Assembly: GCA_002839995.1 (NCBI GenBank)
Contig: PGZC01000004.1
Coordinates: forward strand, 1 to 64,000
Reading direction: 5' to 3'
Length of the DNA stretch: 64,000 bases
DNA from: Gammaproteobacteria bacterium HGW-Gammaproteobacteria-4
GTDB lineage: Bacteria; Pseudomonadota; Gammaproteobacteria; Xanthomonadales; Xanthomonadaceae
Part shown: piece by piece, positions 44,868 through 55,033 of the stretch
Numbering within the stretch: position 1 is the first letter of the stretch
How the letters are laid out: every line of letters begins with the position of its first letter
The notes under the pieces: generated by a model
Told to the model about the DNA's origin: nothing
The model's input: the letters and a program-made list of their open reading frames with translations, nothing else
Database searches by the model: none
Position numbers and translations under genes: made by a program

Positions 44868-46712
44868 ATGCCCATTCAAAACCTGCGCAACATCGCCATC
44901 GTCGCCCACGTCGACCACGGCAAGACCACCCTCGTCGATCAACTGCTCAAGCAGTCTGGCACTTTCAGCGACCGCGCGGTCATTGCCGACCGGGTGATGG
45001 ACAGCAACGATCTGGAAAAGGAACGCGGCATCACCATCCTGTCCAAGAACACTGCGATCCGCTGGACGGCGCCGGATGGCCAGGAATACCGCATCAACAT
45101 CGTCGATACCCCGGGCCATGCCGACTTCGGCGGCGAAGTGGAGCGGGTGCTGTCGATGGTCGACTCGGTGTTGATCCTGGTCGATGCCATGGACGGGCCG
45201 ATGCCGCAGACCCGCTTCGTTACCCAGAAGGCGTTTGCGATGGGCTTCAAGCCGATCGTGGTGGTCAACAAGGTGGATCGTCCCGGTGCGCGACCGGACT
45301 GGGTGCTGGACCAGACCTTCGACCTGTTCGATCGCCTTGGCGCCAGCGACGATCAACTCGATTTCCACACGGTCTATGCGTCCGCGCTGCACGGCTATGC
45401 CGGTTTGCAACCGGACGTGCGCTCGGGCGACATGACGCCGCTGTTCCAGACCATTGTCGATCACGTGGCGCCGCCGCCGGTCGATCCGGATGGCCCGTTC
45501 CAGATGCGCATCACCTCGCTGTCGTACAGCAACTATGTCGGCGTTATCGGCATTGGCCGGATCCAGCGCGGCACGATTCGTCCGAACATGCAGGTCAGTG
45601 TGGTCAATCGCGAAGGCAAGGCGCGCAACGCCAAGGTGTTGCAGGTGCTTGGCTTCATGGGCCTGGAGCGGATCGAGGTGAAGCAGGCGCAGGCCGGCGA
45701 CATCATCGCCATTTCCGGCATCGAAGGCCTGGGCATTTCCGAAACCGTGTGCGATGCGGCAGCGCCCGAGCAATTGCCGGTGCTGACGGTGGATGAGCCC
45801 ACGATCAGCATGACCTTCCAGGTCAACGATTCGCCGTTTGCCGGCAACAAGGAGCGCAGCGGCGGCAAGTTCCTGACCTCGCGCCAATTGCGCGATCGGC
45901 TGATGCGCGAGACCCAGCACAACGTGGCGTTGAAGGTGGAAGATACCGAGGACGCCGACAAGTTCAAGGTGTCCGGGCGCGGCGAGCTGCACCTGTCGAT
46001 CCTGATCGAAACCATGCGCCGCGAAGGCTACGAGCTGGCGGTGTCGCGGCCCGAGGTGATCATCCGCGACATCGACGGCCAGAAAATGGAGCCGTACGAG
46101 AGCCTGGTGGTGGATCTGGAGGAAGCCTATCAGGGCGGTGTGATGCAACGTCTCGGCGAGCGCAAGGCGCTGTTGCAGAACATGGAATCCGACGGCAAGG
46201 GCCGGGTACGCATCGACTTCATGATTCCGGCGCGTGGCCTGATCGGTTTTCAGACCGAGTTCCGCACCATTACCGCCGGCACCGGCCTGTTGTTCCATGT
46301 GTTCGATCACTACGGTCCGCGTACCGAGGGCGAGATCGGCCAGCGCCAGAACGGCGTGCTGATTTCCAACGGTACCGGCCCGTCGCCTGCCTATGCGCAG
46401 ATCGCGATGCAGGAGCGTGGCCGCCTGATGATCGAACCGGGCGAGGAAATCTACGAAGGTCAGATCGTCGGTATCCATGCCAAGGACAACGACCTCACGG
46501 TCAATGCCTTGCGCGGCAAGCAGCTCACCAACTTCCGTGCCTCGGGCAAGGATCACGATGAAGGTCTGGTGCCGGCGGTGAAGTATTCGCTGGAGCAGGC
46601 GCTGGAGTTCATCGATGACGACGAACTGCTGGAAATCACGCCGGTGGCGATCCGCCTGCGCAAGAAGCACCGCACCGAAAACGACCGCAAGCGCGCGTCG
46701 CGCGGCGCCTGA
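44868..46712 (+). CDS. typA: Ribosome-associated GTPase TypA/BipA
   Basis: 614 aa. EF-G-like GTPase motifs: G1 [10 protein letters not shown], switch [15 protein letters not shown]3 [12 protein letters not shown] and G4 VVNKVDRP. Domains II, III, V and the BipA C-terminal domain follow to the normal length. It acts on the 50S subunit during assembly and stress. Confidence 0.96.
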   Translation: MPIQNLRNIAIVAHVDHGKTTLVDQLLKQSGTFSDRAVIADRVMDSNDLEKERGITILSKNTAIRWTAPDGQEYRINIVDTPGHADFGGEVERVLSMVDSVLILVDAMDGPMPQTRFVTQKAFAMGFKPIVVVNKVDRPGARPDWVLDQTFDLFDRLGASDDQLDFHTVYASALHGYAGLQPDVRSGDMTPLFQTIVDHVAPPPVDPDGPFQMRITSLSYSNYVGVIGIGRIQRGTIRPNMQVSVVNREGKARNAKVLQVLGFMGLERIEVKQAQAGDIIAISGIEGLGISETVCDAAAPEQLPVLTVDEPTISMTFQVNDSPFAGNKERSGGKFLTSRQLRDRLMRETQHNVALKVEDTEDADKFKVSGRGELHLSILIETMRREGYELAVSRPEVIIRDIDGQKMEPYESLVVDLEEAYQGGVMQRLGERKALLQNMESDGKGRVRIDFMIPARGLIGFQTEFRTITAGTGLLFHVFDHYGPRTEGEIGQRQNGVLISNGTGPSPAYAQIAMQERGRLMIEPGEEIYEGQIVGIHAKDNDLTVNALRGKQLTNFRASGKDHDEGLVPAVKYSLEQALEFIDDDELLEITPVAIRLRKKHRTENDRKRASRGA

Positions 46713-46788
46713 GTCGGGGCTGGCGCGCCACAGCGCGCGGCGTTACCCTCGCCAGCGGTGCGTTCGGCACCCGGCGAGGGCTGCGATC

Positions 46789-48396
46789 ATGCGATATTCC
46801 CGAATTCTGGCGTGTCTGGGCCTGTTGGCCGGCCTTGCTGCCTGTCGGCAAAGCCAGGCGCCATCGCTGCCGACCCCTGCGGCGGACGAACCGGCACCCA
46901 CGTTTTCGGTCGTCGAAGCCGACATCGCCAGCATCCAGCAGGCGATGCACGATGGTGCGCTGAGCTCACGCGAACTGGTGCAGGCGTATCTGGATCGCAT
47001 CGCCGCCATCGATGACGCCGGGCCGCACCTCAGCGCAGTCATCGAAATCAATCCCGATGCGCTCAGCGAAGCCGATCAGCGCGATGCCGAGCGCCGGCAG
47101 CAGCACGTGCGCGGGCCGCTGCACGGCATCGCAGTGCTGCTCAAGGACAACATCGACGCCACCCCGATGATCAATTCCGCCGGGTCGCTGGCGCTGGCCG
47201 ACAACCGCCCCGCCGATGACGCCTTTGTGGTGGCGCGATTGCGCGAGGCCGGAGCGGTGATACTCGGCAAGACCAACCTCAGCGAATGGGCCAATTTCCG
47301 CTCCACGCACTCGTCATCGGGCTGGAGCGGGCGTGGTGGCCAGACCCGCAACCCGTATGTGCTCGATCGCAGTCCCTGCGGTTCCAGCGCCGGTACCGGC
47401 AGTGCGATCGCGGCGAGCCTGGCCAGCGTCGGTGTCGGCACCGAAACCGATGGCAGCGTGATCTGTCCATCGGCCGTGGCCGGACTGGTCGGGATCAAAC
47501 CCACCGTAGGTCTGGTCAGTCGCGACGGCATCATCCCGATTTCCGCGAGTCAGGATACCGCCGGGCCGATGGCGCGCACGGTCGCCGATGCGACGGCGCT
47601 GCTCGGCGCCATGGCGGGTAGCGATGCTGCCGATCCGGCGACGGCCGCTGCCGATCAGCGCGGCGCCCGCGATTACCGCGCCCACCTCAAGCCCGATGGC
47701 CTGCGCGGCGCGCGTATCGGCGTGCTGCGCAAATCGATGGGCTTTCACCCGGGTGTCGATGCGGTGATCGAGCAGGCGATCGCACAGTTGCGTGCCGCCG
47801 GCGCCGAAGTCGTCGATGCAACGATAACGACCCAGGGCAAATGGGACGATTCCGAGTTCGAGGTGCTGCTGTACGAATTCAAGGACGGCATGGCGCAGTA
47901 TCTGGCCGGCACCAATTCACCGCACAAGACGCTGGCCGACCTGATCGCCTTCAACACGGCGCACGCCGACACCGAAATGCCATGGTTTGGGCAGGAAATT
48001 TTCATCATGGCCGAGGGCAAAGGCCCGCTCAGCGATGCTGCCTACCTCAAGGCGCGCGATGACGCGCGACGTCTGGCCGGTCCGGAAGGCATCGATGCCG
48101 CGCTGGCCGCGCAAAATCTGGACGCGCTGCTGGCGCCGGCGACTGGTCCGGCCTGGCCGGTGGATTGGGTCAATGGCGATCACTTCCTGGGTGCCGGCTA
48201 CGGTGCTGCTGCCGTTGCTGGTTATCCGAGCGTCACCGTGCCGGCCGGCAACGTGCATGGGTTGCCGGTGGGTGTGGTGTTTCTCGGGCCGGCCTGGAGC
48301 GAAGGCCGTTTGATCGAGCTGGCGTACGGTTACGAGCAGGTCAGCCATGCGCGCAAGCCGCCGCAGTACGTGCCGACGTTGCCTGTCCCGTTGTAA
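46789..48396 (+). CDS. Lipoprotein amidase (amidase signature family)
   Basis: 535 aa. A lipoprotein signal with lipobox LAAC near residue 18 places it in the envelope. The Ser-cisSer-Lys triad is visible: Lys in AVLLKDNIDA, cis-Ser in SPCGSSAGTGSAIAAS and the nucleophile region GTETDGSVICPSA. It hydrolyses an unidentified amide. ATG at 46789 is the first that gives a signal peptide. Confidence 0.9.
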   Translation: MRYSRILACLGLLAGLAACRQSQAPSLPTPAADEPAPTFSVVEADIASIQQAMHDGALSSRELVQAYLDRIAAIDDAGPHLSAVIEINPDALSEADQRDAERRQQHVRGPLHGIAVLLKDNIDATPMINSAGSLALADNRPADDAFVVARLREAGAVILGKTNLSEWANFRSTHSSSGWSGRGGQTRNPYVLDRSPCGSSAGTGSAIAASLASVGVGTETDGSVICPSAVAGLVGIKPTVGLVSRDGIIPISASQDTAGPMARTVADATALLGAMAGSDAADPATAAADQRGARDYRAHLKPDGLRGARIGVLRKSMGFHPGVDAVIEQAIAQLRAAGAEVVDATITTQGKWDDSEFEVLLYEFKDGMAQYLAGTNSPHKTLADLIAFNTAHADTEMPWFGQEIFIMAEGKGPLSDAAYLKARDDARRLAGPEGIDAALAAQNLDALLAPATGPAWPVDWVNGDHFLGAGYGAAAVAGYPSVTVPAGNVHGLPVGVVFLGPAWSEGRLIELAYGYEQVSHARKPPQYVPTLPVPL

Positions 48397-48425
48397 CCCG
48401 GGGCCACAACGCGGCCCCGGGTTAC
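48393..48425. terminator. Strong hairpin between the amidase gene and gltX
   Basis: GTAACCCGGGGCC and GGCCCCGGGTTAC form a 13-bp perfect stem with a 7-base loop. The left arm includes the amidase stop codon. No T-tract follows, so it may be an intrinsic terminator of reduced strength, an mRNA-stabilising structure, or a regulatory hairpin before gltX. Confidence 0.55.
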
Positions 48426-48459
48426 AATCGCGATCTTTGATTTGCGATTGCCTGACACC

Positions 48460-49869
48460 ATGACCTGCCGAACCCGCTTTGCCCCCAGCCCGACCGGATT
48501 CCTGCATATCGGCGGTGCCCGAACCGCCCTGTATTGCTGGCTGGAGGCGCGCCGCCGCGGCGGCGAGTTCATCCTGCGCGTCGAGGATACCGATCGCGAG
48601 CGGTCCACCGATGCCGCCTTGCAGGCGATCCTGGATGGCATGCAGTGGCTCGGTCTGAGCCACGACGAAGGCCCTTTCTATCAAACCTTGCGCGTCGAGC
48701 GTTATCGCGAAGTGGCAGCGCAACTGGTCAAGGCCGGCAAGGCCTACTACGCCTACGAAACCCGCGAAGAACTCGATGCGATGCGCGAGCAGGCGATGGC
48801 GGCCGGGCTCAAGCCGCGCTACAACGGCTATTACCGTGAGCGCAACGCGCCGATGCGCGACGATCCCAATCGCGTGATCCGGTTCAAGAATCCGCAGGGC
48901 GGTTCGGTTGTGTTCAACGACAAGGTGAAAGGGCGGGTCGAGTGGAGCAACGACGAACTCGACGATCTGGTGATCCTGCGCTCGGACAACTGGCCGACCT
49001 ACAACTTTGCGGTGGTCGTGGACGACATCGACATGCGCATCACCGATGTCATTCGCGGCGACGATCACGTGGCGAACACGCCGCGCCAGATCAATATCTA
49101 TGAAGCGCTGGGCGCGCCGGTGCCGGCCTTTGCGCATTTGCCGATGATCCTCGGCCCGGATGGCGCCAAGCTGAGCAAGCGCCATGGTGCGGTCAGCGTG
49201 ATGCAGTATCGCGAGGACGGCTTTCTGCCGCAGGCGTTGCTGAATTATCTGGTGCGACTGGGCTGGTCGCATGGCGATCAGGAAATCTTCTCGCGCGAGG
49301 AAATGGTGTCGCTGTTCCGGATCGAGGATGTCAATCACTCGGCCTCGCGTTTCGATGTCGAAAAGCTGAGCTGGCTCAATCAGCAATACTTCAAGCAGTC
49401 CGATCCGGCCCGGATTGCACCGGAGCTGGAGTGGCATCTGCGCCGAATCGGCATCGATCCGGCCGACGGCCCGGCCGCGGCCGATGTGGTGGTGGCGCTG
49501 GCCGACCGGGTGAAGACCCTGGCGGAAATGGCTGAACGCGCACGGGTGTGGTACCAGCCGCTGGCCCAATACGACGAAGCGGCGGTCGCCAAACATTTGC
49601 AACCGGCGGTGGCGCCGGCGTTGGTGCAGGTGCGCGATCATCTGGCGGGCCTGCGCGAGTGGACGCCTGCAGCGATCCATGATGCGCTCGATGCCTGCGC
49701 CAAGGCGCTGGATCTCGGCCTCGGCAAAGTGGCGCAGCCGTTGCGTGTGGCGATAACCGGCAGCCAGGTTTCGCCGTCGATCGATCACACGATTTATCTG
49801 GCCGGCCGCGGCGAGGCGCTCAATCGCATCGATGCGGCGCTGGACCGGATTCGTGATGCTGGCGCTTGA
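48460..49869 (+). CDS. gltX: Glutamyl-tRNA synthetase
   Basis: 469 aa. Class I signature [20 protein letters not shown] (HIGH-type) and [11 protein letters not shown] (KMSKS-type). ATG 48460 aligns with known N-termini; the TTG at 48442 would add six residues. Followed 31 bp later by zur. Confidence 0.95.
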   Translation: MTCRTRFAPSPTGFLHIGGARTALYCWLEARRRGGEFILRVEDTDRERSTDAALQAILDGMQWLGLSHDEGPFYQTLRVERYREVAAQLVKAGKAYYAYETREELDAMREQAMAAGLKPRYNGYYRERNAPMRDDPNRVIRFKNPQGGSVVFNDKVKGRVEWSNDELDDLVILRSDNWPTYNFAVVVDDIDMRITDVIRGDDHVANTPRQINIYEALGAPVPAFAHLPMILGPDGAKLSKRHGAVSVMQYREDGFLPQALLNYLVRLGWSHGDQEIFSREEMVSLFRIEDVNHSASRFDVEKLSWLNQQYFKQSDPARIAPELEWHLRRIGIDPADGPAAADVVVALADRVKTLAEMAERARVWYQPLAQYDEAAVAKHLQPAVAPALVQVRDHLAGLREWTPAAIHDALDACAKALDLGLGKVAQPLRVAITGSQVSPSIDHTIYLAGRGEALNRIDAALDRIRDAGA

Positions 49870-49900
49870 ATCGCGTTGCAACAACGCCCAAGCTGTGACC

Positions 49901-50395
49901 ATGGCGCATCATCATCCGCACCCGTGTTCCGATCCGCAGCATCATGTCGATGATGCCAGCGGCTTCGTGCGCGAAGTCGAGCGTGCCTGCGCTGAGCGCG
50001 GGTTGCGTCTGACGCCCATCCGTACCGAAGCATTGCGCCTCATCGCCGCCGCCGACCGACCGATCAAGGCTTATGATCTGCTCGATCGGATGAAGGCGGC
50101 CCACGCTGCTGCCGCGCCGCCAACGGTCTACCGCGCGCTCGAGTTTTTGCTGACCAATGGCTTCGTGCACAAGCTCGAATCGATCAACGCCTATATCGGC
50201 TGCCATCATCCGTGTACCGCGCAACATTCGGTACCGTTCCTGATTTGCGATCGCTGCCTGCATGCCGTGGAACTGGAGGACGCGCAGGTGGTGACGCTGC
50301 TGGAGAATTCCGCGCTTGCGCTGGGTTTCCGTGCCCAGGCGCAGACCCTGGAGGTGCATGGCCTGTGTGCGGACTGTGCGGGGCGCGTTGAATGA
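49901..50395 (+). CDS. zur: Zinc uptake regulator (Fur family)
   Basis: 164 aa. A His-rich N-terminus (MAHHHPHPCSDPQHHVDD) precedes the Fur fold: LRLTPIRTEALRLIAAADRP, PPTVYRALEFLLTNGFVHKL and the zinc-site Cys pairs CDRC and CADC. The HPCTAQHSVPFLICDRC segment is typical of Zur rather than Fur. It would repress zinc-import genes when zinc is ample; the ZnuD-like receptor at 11657 is a possible target. Overlaps the next gene by ATGA. Confidence 0.88.
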   Translation: MAHHHPHPCSDPQHHVDDASGFVREVERACAERGLRLTPIRTEALRLIAAADRPIKAYDLLDRMKAAHAAAAPPTVYRALEFLLTNGFVHKLESINAYIGCHHPCTAQHSVPFLICDRCLHAVELEDAQVVTLLENSALALGFRAQAQTLEVHGLCADCAGRVE

Positions 50396-51612
50396 TCGGC
50401 GTCCGCGGAGCGTTGCTGCTGGCGGCGCTGTTATTGATTTCGCCGTTGCATGGCCAGGATTTTCCGCTGGAGTTGCGCGCGCTGCCTGCTGCCCGCCCGG
50501 CCAATCTGGTCGAGCGCGACCAGGGGGAAGAACCCGCGCCAGCGCTTGCTGAACTGGTGGTGCCGTTCAGCCTGCTCGGGCGTTTCGTGTTGCCCGGGAC
50601 CCGCATGGTGCTGGATCTGCCGGTGTCGGGCGGCGGCTCTGATGCCAGCACGCCGGTGACGGTGATCCATGGCGCCCGGCCCGGGCCGGTGTTGTGCCTT
50701 GCTGCCGGCATCCATGGCGACGAGATCAACGGTGTCGAGATCGTGCGTCGGGTGGTAAATCTGCTGCAGGCGGAACAGATCGCCGGCACGGTGGTTGCTG
50801 TGCCGGTGGTCAACCTTTCCGGGTTTCAGCGCGGCACCCGCTATCTGCCGGATCGGCGCGACTTGAACCGGTATTTCCCGGGCAGCCGTTACGGCAGCAT
50901 GGCATCGCGCATCGCGCATGTTTTTTTCGACGGCGTCGCCCGCCATTGCGATGCCTTGATCGATTTCCATACCGGGTCGTTCGATCGCAGCAATCTGCCG
51001 CAGGTGCGCGCGGATCTGCGCTTGCCGGCAGTGCTCGAACTCGCCCGCGGTCTGGGCGCGACGGTGGTGTTGCATAGCCCCGGCAGCAAGGGCATGTTGC
51101 GTCTGGCTGCGACCGCTGCCGGGATTCCGGCGCTGACGTTCGAGGTGGGCGCGCCGGCGCGCTTGCAGGTGTCTGAAATCGAGGTGGCGGTGGTCGCGAT
51201 CAACGGCCTGTTGCACCACCTCGGGATGATTCAGGGCAGTACGGGCGATGAAGTGACGCAACCGATTTTCTACGATTCGCAGTGGGTGCGCGCCAATGCC
51301 GCTGGCCTGTTGATCGGCGAGGTGGAGTTGGGTCAGCGCGTGCAGAAAGGCCAGCGCCTGGGTCGGGTGATCGATCCAATCCGCAACACCGAGCGTGCGA
51401 TCGTGTCGCCCGTGTTCGGCAGGGTGCTGGGCATGGCGCAGAACCAGCAAGTATTGCCGGGCTTCGCGGCGTTTCATTTGGGCGAAGAAACCAGCGAGCG
51501 GCACGCGGTCGAAGAAGCGGTCGCCGACACCCCGGAATCGGCCGACGAAGATGGCGGCCGCAACGGCGTTGAAACGTCTGCGCGTTCCGAACCCGACGAA
51601 GATTTCGAGTAG
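50392..51612 (+). CDS. Succinylglutamate desuccinylase/aspartoacylase-family protein, secreted
   Basis: 406 aa with a signal peptide (LLLAALLLISPLHGQ). M14-type metallohydrolase ligands: GIHGDEINGVEIVRR (H-x2-E), RRDLNRYFPG and the third His in LIDFHTGSFD. Residues ~290-370 form a barrel-like C-terminal domain (GLLIGEVELGQRVQKGQRLG). Translationally coupled to zur, which hints at a zinc-linked role; substrate unknown. Confidence 0.85.
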   Translation: MIGVRGALLLAALLLISPLHGQDFPLELRALPAARPANLVERDQGEEPAPALAELVVPFSLLGRFVLPGTRMVLDLPVSGGGSDASTPVTVIHGARPGPVLCLAAGIHGDEINGVEIVRRVVNLLQAEQIAGTVVAVPVVNLSGFQRGTRYLPDRRDLNRYFPGSRYGSMASRIAHVFFDGVARHCDALIDFHTGSFDRSNLPQVRADLRLPAVLELARGLGATVVLHSPGSKGMLRLAATAAGIPALTFEVGAPARLQVSEIEVAVVAINGLLHHLGMIQGSTGDEVTQPIFYDSQWVRANAAGLLIGEVELGQRVQKGQRLGRVIDPIRNTERAIVSPVFGRVLGMAQNQQVLPGFAAFHLGEETSERHAVEEAVADTPESADEDGGRNGVETSARSEPDEDFE

Positions 51613-51673
51613 CATCGGAACCTGCGTCGCTGTTGAAGGTCGAACTCAGCCCATTCACCAACAGGGTCATGCC

Positions 51674-52279
51674 ATGCCGTTATTCTCTGCCCGCAACCTG
51701 CTTCTTGCTGTCGCGCTCGCCGCGATACCGCTGCTGCCGGCGCGTGCGGCTGGAATGGAAGGAAGACCGGCGCCGGCGGTCACGCTTGCCGGGGCCGATG
51801 GCGCCAGGCACAGCCTTGTCGAGCTTGCCGCCGGGCGGCCGACCGTGGTGCTGTTCTGGGCGACCTGGTGCCCGTATTGCAAGGCCCTGATGCCGCATCT
51901 GCAAAGCCTGCTCGACGAATACGGAGCCGACCGTATCGAAGTGGTTGCGATCGACATCTGGGAAGACAACGACGACGACTGGAAGTCGGTAATCCTCGAC
52001 AATGGCTACGACTTCCGCGTGCTGCTGAAGGGCGACGCGCTGGCGCCGCAATGGCAGGTGCGCGGCACGCCGGGCCTGTTCGTGCTCGCTGCCGATGGCA
52101 CCGTGGTGTTCGATCGCAACGCGCATCAATTCACACCGGTGCGGCGCAATGTCGCGGGCATCAGTGCCGGGCAGGGCAACAGCGCCAAGGCGGCGCGCGC
52201 GGCACCGCTGTGGGCCGCTGCACTGCGCAAGGTGCTCGACGCCGAGTTGGCGAAGGGTGCCGACAGCGTCGCGCGGTAG
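51674..52279 (+). CDS. TlpA-like thioredoxin-fold protein
   Basis: 201 aa with signal peptide (LLAVALAAIPLLPARAA). Active site WATWCPYCKALMPHL (CPYC) and the cis-Pro in GTPGLFVL. Expected to be a periplasmic thiol-disulfide oxidoreductase or a cytochrome-maturation helper. ATG 51674 is preferred to upstream in-frame codons that overlap the preceding gene. Confidence 0.88.
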   Translation: MPLFSARNLLLAVALAAIPLLPARAAGMEGRPAPAVTLAGADGARHSLVELAAGRPTVVLFWATWCPYCKALMPHLQSLLDEYGADRIEVVAIDIWEDNDDDWKSVILDNGYDFRVLLKGDALAPQWQVRGTPGLFVLAADGTVVFDRNAHQFTPVRRNVAGISAGQGNSAKAARAAPLWAAALRKVLDAELAKGADSVAR

Positions 52280-52347
52280 AAATCGCGTGTTGCTGGGTCG
52301 GTTGCTACGCAACACCGGCTGCGCCAGTCCCGCCTTCGCTTCGCTCG

Positions 52348-52417
52348 GTCGCCCACAGGGTGGGCTCCTACAAAAATGCGGTCGCGCTCACCTGTAGGAG
52401 CCCACCCTGTGGGCGAC
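52348..52417. repeat. Inverted pair of REP-like elements
   Basis: Forward copy 52348-52372 and reverse copy 52393-52417, separated by 20 bp, in the convergent gap between the TlpA-like and DUF4105 genes. Confidence 0.85.
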
Positions 52418-52467
52418 CGAGTGAGCCGCGTAGCGGTCGATGGCGAGGCCTGCGTGAGCCGGCGCGA

Positions 52468-53691
52468 TTATCCGCGACCGGTGCGAAATCGTGGATCAGC
52501 CTCGGATGCCGTCAGGCTCTGGTAGCTTGCGCGCCCAAGCCTCAGCGCCAGCAGGGCCTGTACCGGCAGCACCAGTGCAATCCAGTCGCCGTTGCTTTGC
52601 ACGCGAAACGGCAGAAACTTCAGAAACATCGCGAGTGCCGCCATTGCCGCGATCAGCCTGAGCAGTTGCAATGCGCGCGCGGACGGGGCGCGCCTGCGCG
52701 CCAGCGTCTGCGCGAGCGGCAACAGGGCAAGGCACAACGGGTTGAACAGCAGCAGGTTTTCATTGCCGAATCCGGCGCGGTGTGTGCTGAGTGCCCACAG
52801 TGCGGTCAGGCCCAGCCCGATTGTCCCCAGCAGCGCCCAACACAGGCCAGTCAATGCCGCTGCGGTACGCGGCGCGTGGTGTTGCAATGCGGTGAGGCCG
52901 AGCGCCAACCCGATACCCAGCACGACAAACAGCCAGCGCCAGCGCGGCGGCGCGTCCGGTGCCGGTGGCAGCCGCGCCGGGCTGAGCATTCGTTCGGCGA
53001 TGACCAGCGGCGAGCCGCTGGTGGTTTTCATTTCGCGCAGATTGTCGCGCAGGCGCATCGGCACGAACGACTCTTCCCAGCGCGACAGAAATTGGTCGGC
53101 AAACGGGCCGGCGCCGAGATGGATCGCCAATGCCATCCAGGTGACCGGCCCCGCCAGGCGCAGGGTTTCAGTGCGGTAGCTCAGCCCGTGCGAGCGACCA
53201 CTGAGCTGTTTGCGCAGGGCGCCGCCCAGTGCCGCGTCCAGCGCATCGCGCACCCGCGTCGAGCAGTTGTCGGTGAAATAGTCGTAGCGGTAGTAGGCGT
53301 TGTCGGGTTGCGCGTTCCATGCCAGAAATTCGGCCAGCCGAGCCGCCGCATCGGGCGCGATGTCGAGCCAGAGCAGGTCAACTCCACGGCCCACTTCACT
53401 GTAGTAGGCGAGATCTTCGGACACGGGCAGGGCAACCAGCCGGTAACGCATGTCGCCTGCGGCAAAACGCAGCAAGAAGTCCGGCTCGTCGAAATCGAAG
53501 TAGCCGTAGTTGTAGAGCGTCGGCTCGCTGCCGTCGTCGGGCGCGACCAGAATGGCGTTGTGCCCGAAGCGCTCCCAGTAGGCCTCCCCGGGCTCCATGG
53601 TGACCAGGCCGATGCGAGTAGCGGCATGCGCGCCGGCACTCAACAGCAGCGACAGCAACGCCAGACGGAACCACCTGCAAGCATCAACCAT
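52468..53691 (-). CDS. DUF4105 (Lnb N-terminal-type) membrane protein
   Basis: 407 aa. Signal peptide (FRLALLSLLLSAGAHAAT) followed by the periplasmic DUF4105 domain: YWERFGHNAILVAPD, YNYGYFDFDEPDF and YYRYDYFTDNCSTRVRDALD with a conserved Cys. The C-terminal third has four to five membrane helices. Pfam links this domain to Lnb, a lipoprotein N-acylation enzyme of some Gram-positives. Its ATG overlaps the corC stop by 8 bp. Enterobacteria often place lnt after corC, so a lipoprotein-related role is tempting but unproven. Confidence 0.85.
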   Translation of the reverse strand: MVDACRWFRLALLSLLLSAGAHAATRIGLVTMEPGEAYWERFGHNAILVAPDDGSEPTLYNYGYFDFDEPDFLLRFAAGDMRYRLVALPVSEDLAYYSEVGRGVDLLWLDIAPDAAARLAEFLAWNAQPDNAYYRYDYFTDNCSTRVRDALDAALGGALRKQLSGRSHGLSYRTETLRLAGPVTWMALAIHLGAGPFADQFLSRWEESFVPMRLRDNLREMKTTSGSPLVIAERMLSPARLPPAPDAPPRWRWLFVVLGIGLALGLTALQHHAPRTAAALTGLCWALLGTIGLGLTALWALSTHRAGFGNENLLLFNPLCLALLPLAQTLARRRAPSARALQLLRLIAAMAALAMFLKFLPFRVQSNGDWIALVLPVQALLALRLGRASYQSLTASEADPRFRTGRG

Positions 53692-54535
53692 CCGCAGCAA
53701 CGCCAAGCACGAAGGAATGCACCCGGCGCGCGTCGGCACTGGCAACACGGAAGTAGAATTTGCCGAGGCTCAACTCCTCTCCGGGCTCTGGCAGGTGGCC
53801 GATCGCGTCGGTTACCAGGCCGCCGATGGTGTCGTAATCGTCATCGGGAAAGTCGCTGGCGAAATGGCTGTTGAACTCGTCGATCGGGGTCAGCGCGTCG
53901 ACGCGGAACTCGCCTTCGGGCAGGGCGGTGATGTGCGCAGCGTCGTCCTGGGTGTCGTCGTGCTCGTCATCGATCTCGCCGACGATCTGCTCCAGCACGT
54001 CTTCGATGGTGATCAGGCCGGAAACGCCACCGTACTCGTCCATCACGATCGCCATGTGGTTGCGCGACAGACGGAACTCCTTGAGCAGCACGTTCAGGCG
54101 TTTGGATTCGGGTATCAATGTCGCAGGACGCAGCAACTCGCGCACGCTGGCGGGCGGTTCGCCGGAGCCATATGCGCGCAGCAGGTCCTTGGCCAGCAAA
54201 ATGCCGAGAATATCGTCGCGATCCTCGCCATGCACCGGGAACCGCGAGTGACCGGACTCGATCACGGTGGCGATCACATCGGCCATCGGCGCGTCGACGT
54301 CAATGGCGACGATCTGTGCGCGCGGCAGCATGGCATCGGAAACCTGCTGGTCGGACACCGCAATGGCGCCCTCGATCATGCGCAGGGTGTCGGCCGACAG
54401 CAGGCCGTTGCTGTGTGCGGTGCGCAGTTCGTCCAGCACATCTTCGCGATTTTGTGCTTCGCCGGAGAGCATCTGGCCCAATCGATCGAACCAGGAACGC
54501 CGCTCCGGCAGGGTACTATTCGGGTCGTCCGACAT
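53684..54535 (-). CDS. corC: CorC/HlyC-family transporter-associated protein
   Basis: 283 aa. Two CBS domains (DAMLPRAQIVAIDVDAPMAD to GVSGLITIEDVLEQIVGEID) and the C-terminal CorC_HlyC domain (FRVDALTPIDEFNSHF, DDDYDTIGGLVTDAIGHLPE). No membrane segments. ATG 54535 starts MSDDPNS; the long open frame upstream of it is a shadow of gcdH. Linked to Mg/Co efflux in E. coli. Confidence 0.92.
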   Translation of the reverse strand: MSDDPNSTLPERRSWFDRLGQMLSGEAQNREDVLDELRTAHSNGLLSADTLRMIEGAIAVSDQQVSDAMLPRAQIVAIDVDAPMADVIATVIESGHSRFPVHGEDRDDILGILLAKDLLRAYGSGEPPASVRELLRPATLIPESKRLNVLLKEFRLSRNHMAIVMDEYGGVSGLITIEDVLEQIVGEIDDEHDDTQDDAAHITALPEGEFRVDALTPIDEFNSHFASDFPDDDYDTIGGLVTDAIGHLPEPGEELSLGKFYFRVASADARRVHSFVLGVAADG

Positions 54536-54649
54536 GAGGTGTTGCGGTTGCGCCACGGCAGGCGGGGTTGCAATTGTAGCGTGGCTTTGCGCGGCTTGCG
54601 CGGCGACTGCTTCGGCGATCCGGTAGTGTCGCCGGTTGAGAGGTGCGAC

Positions 54650-54934
54650 ATGTTGCGAAAATCCGCGTTTTTTCTCGTTTTTTTTGCGTTTTCGGGCTAC
54701 GGTGCCGGCGCGATGGCCGCGGGGGATCGAATGATCTGCGATGCAGGCGCGGTGCAGTGGATGATCGGCGAGATGCCGGACGATGCGTTGGTCGAGCGTG
54801 CGCGCCTGGCAGCTGGCGCGGCATCGGTGCGGGTGATTGCCGAGGGCATGATGGTGACCCAGGACTATCGCGACGACCGCCTGAACCTCGATCTGGATGC
54901 ACGTGGACGGGTGCGGGCGGTGCGCTGCGGCTGA
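54650..54934 (+). CDS. I78-family peptidase inhibitor-like secreted protein
   Basis: 94 aa. Signal peptide (FFLVFFAFSGYGAGAMAA) followed by an I78-type core: CDAGAVQWMIGEMPDDALVE, VRVIAEGMMVTQDYRDDRLN and LDLDARGRVRAVRCG. The two Cys are placed as in I78 inhibitors of serine proteases. Divergent from corC. Confidence 0.75.
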   Translation: MLRKSAFFLVFFAFSGYGAGAMAAGDRMICDAGAVQWMIGEMPDDALVERARLAAGAASVRVIAEGMMVTQDYRDDRLNLDLDARGRVRAVRCG

Positions 54935-55033
54935 CCCGGCGCGTCGACCCGTGTGGAGACCCGTGTGGAGCCAGTGCGTCGGGCAGGGCGCCCCGGTACA
55001 ATGCGCGGCTTCCCTCCCGCGCGTGCTACCGCC

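Noticed and set aside
44799-46670. 623-codon minus-strand frame
   Set aside because: Antisense of typA, which is complete and conserved.
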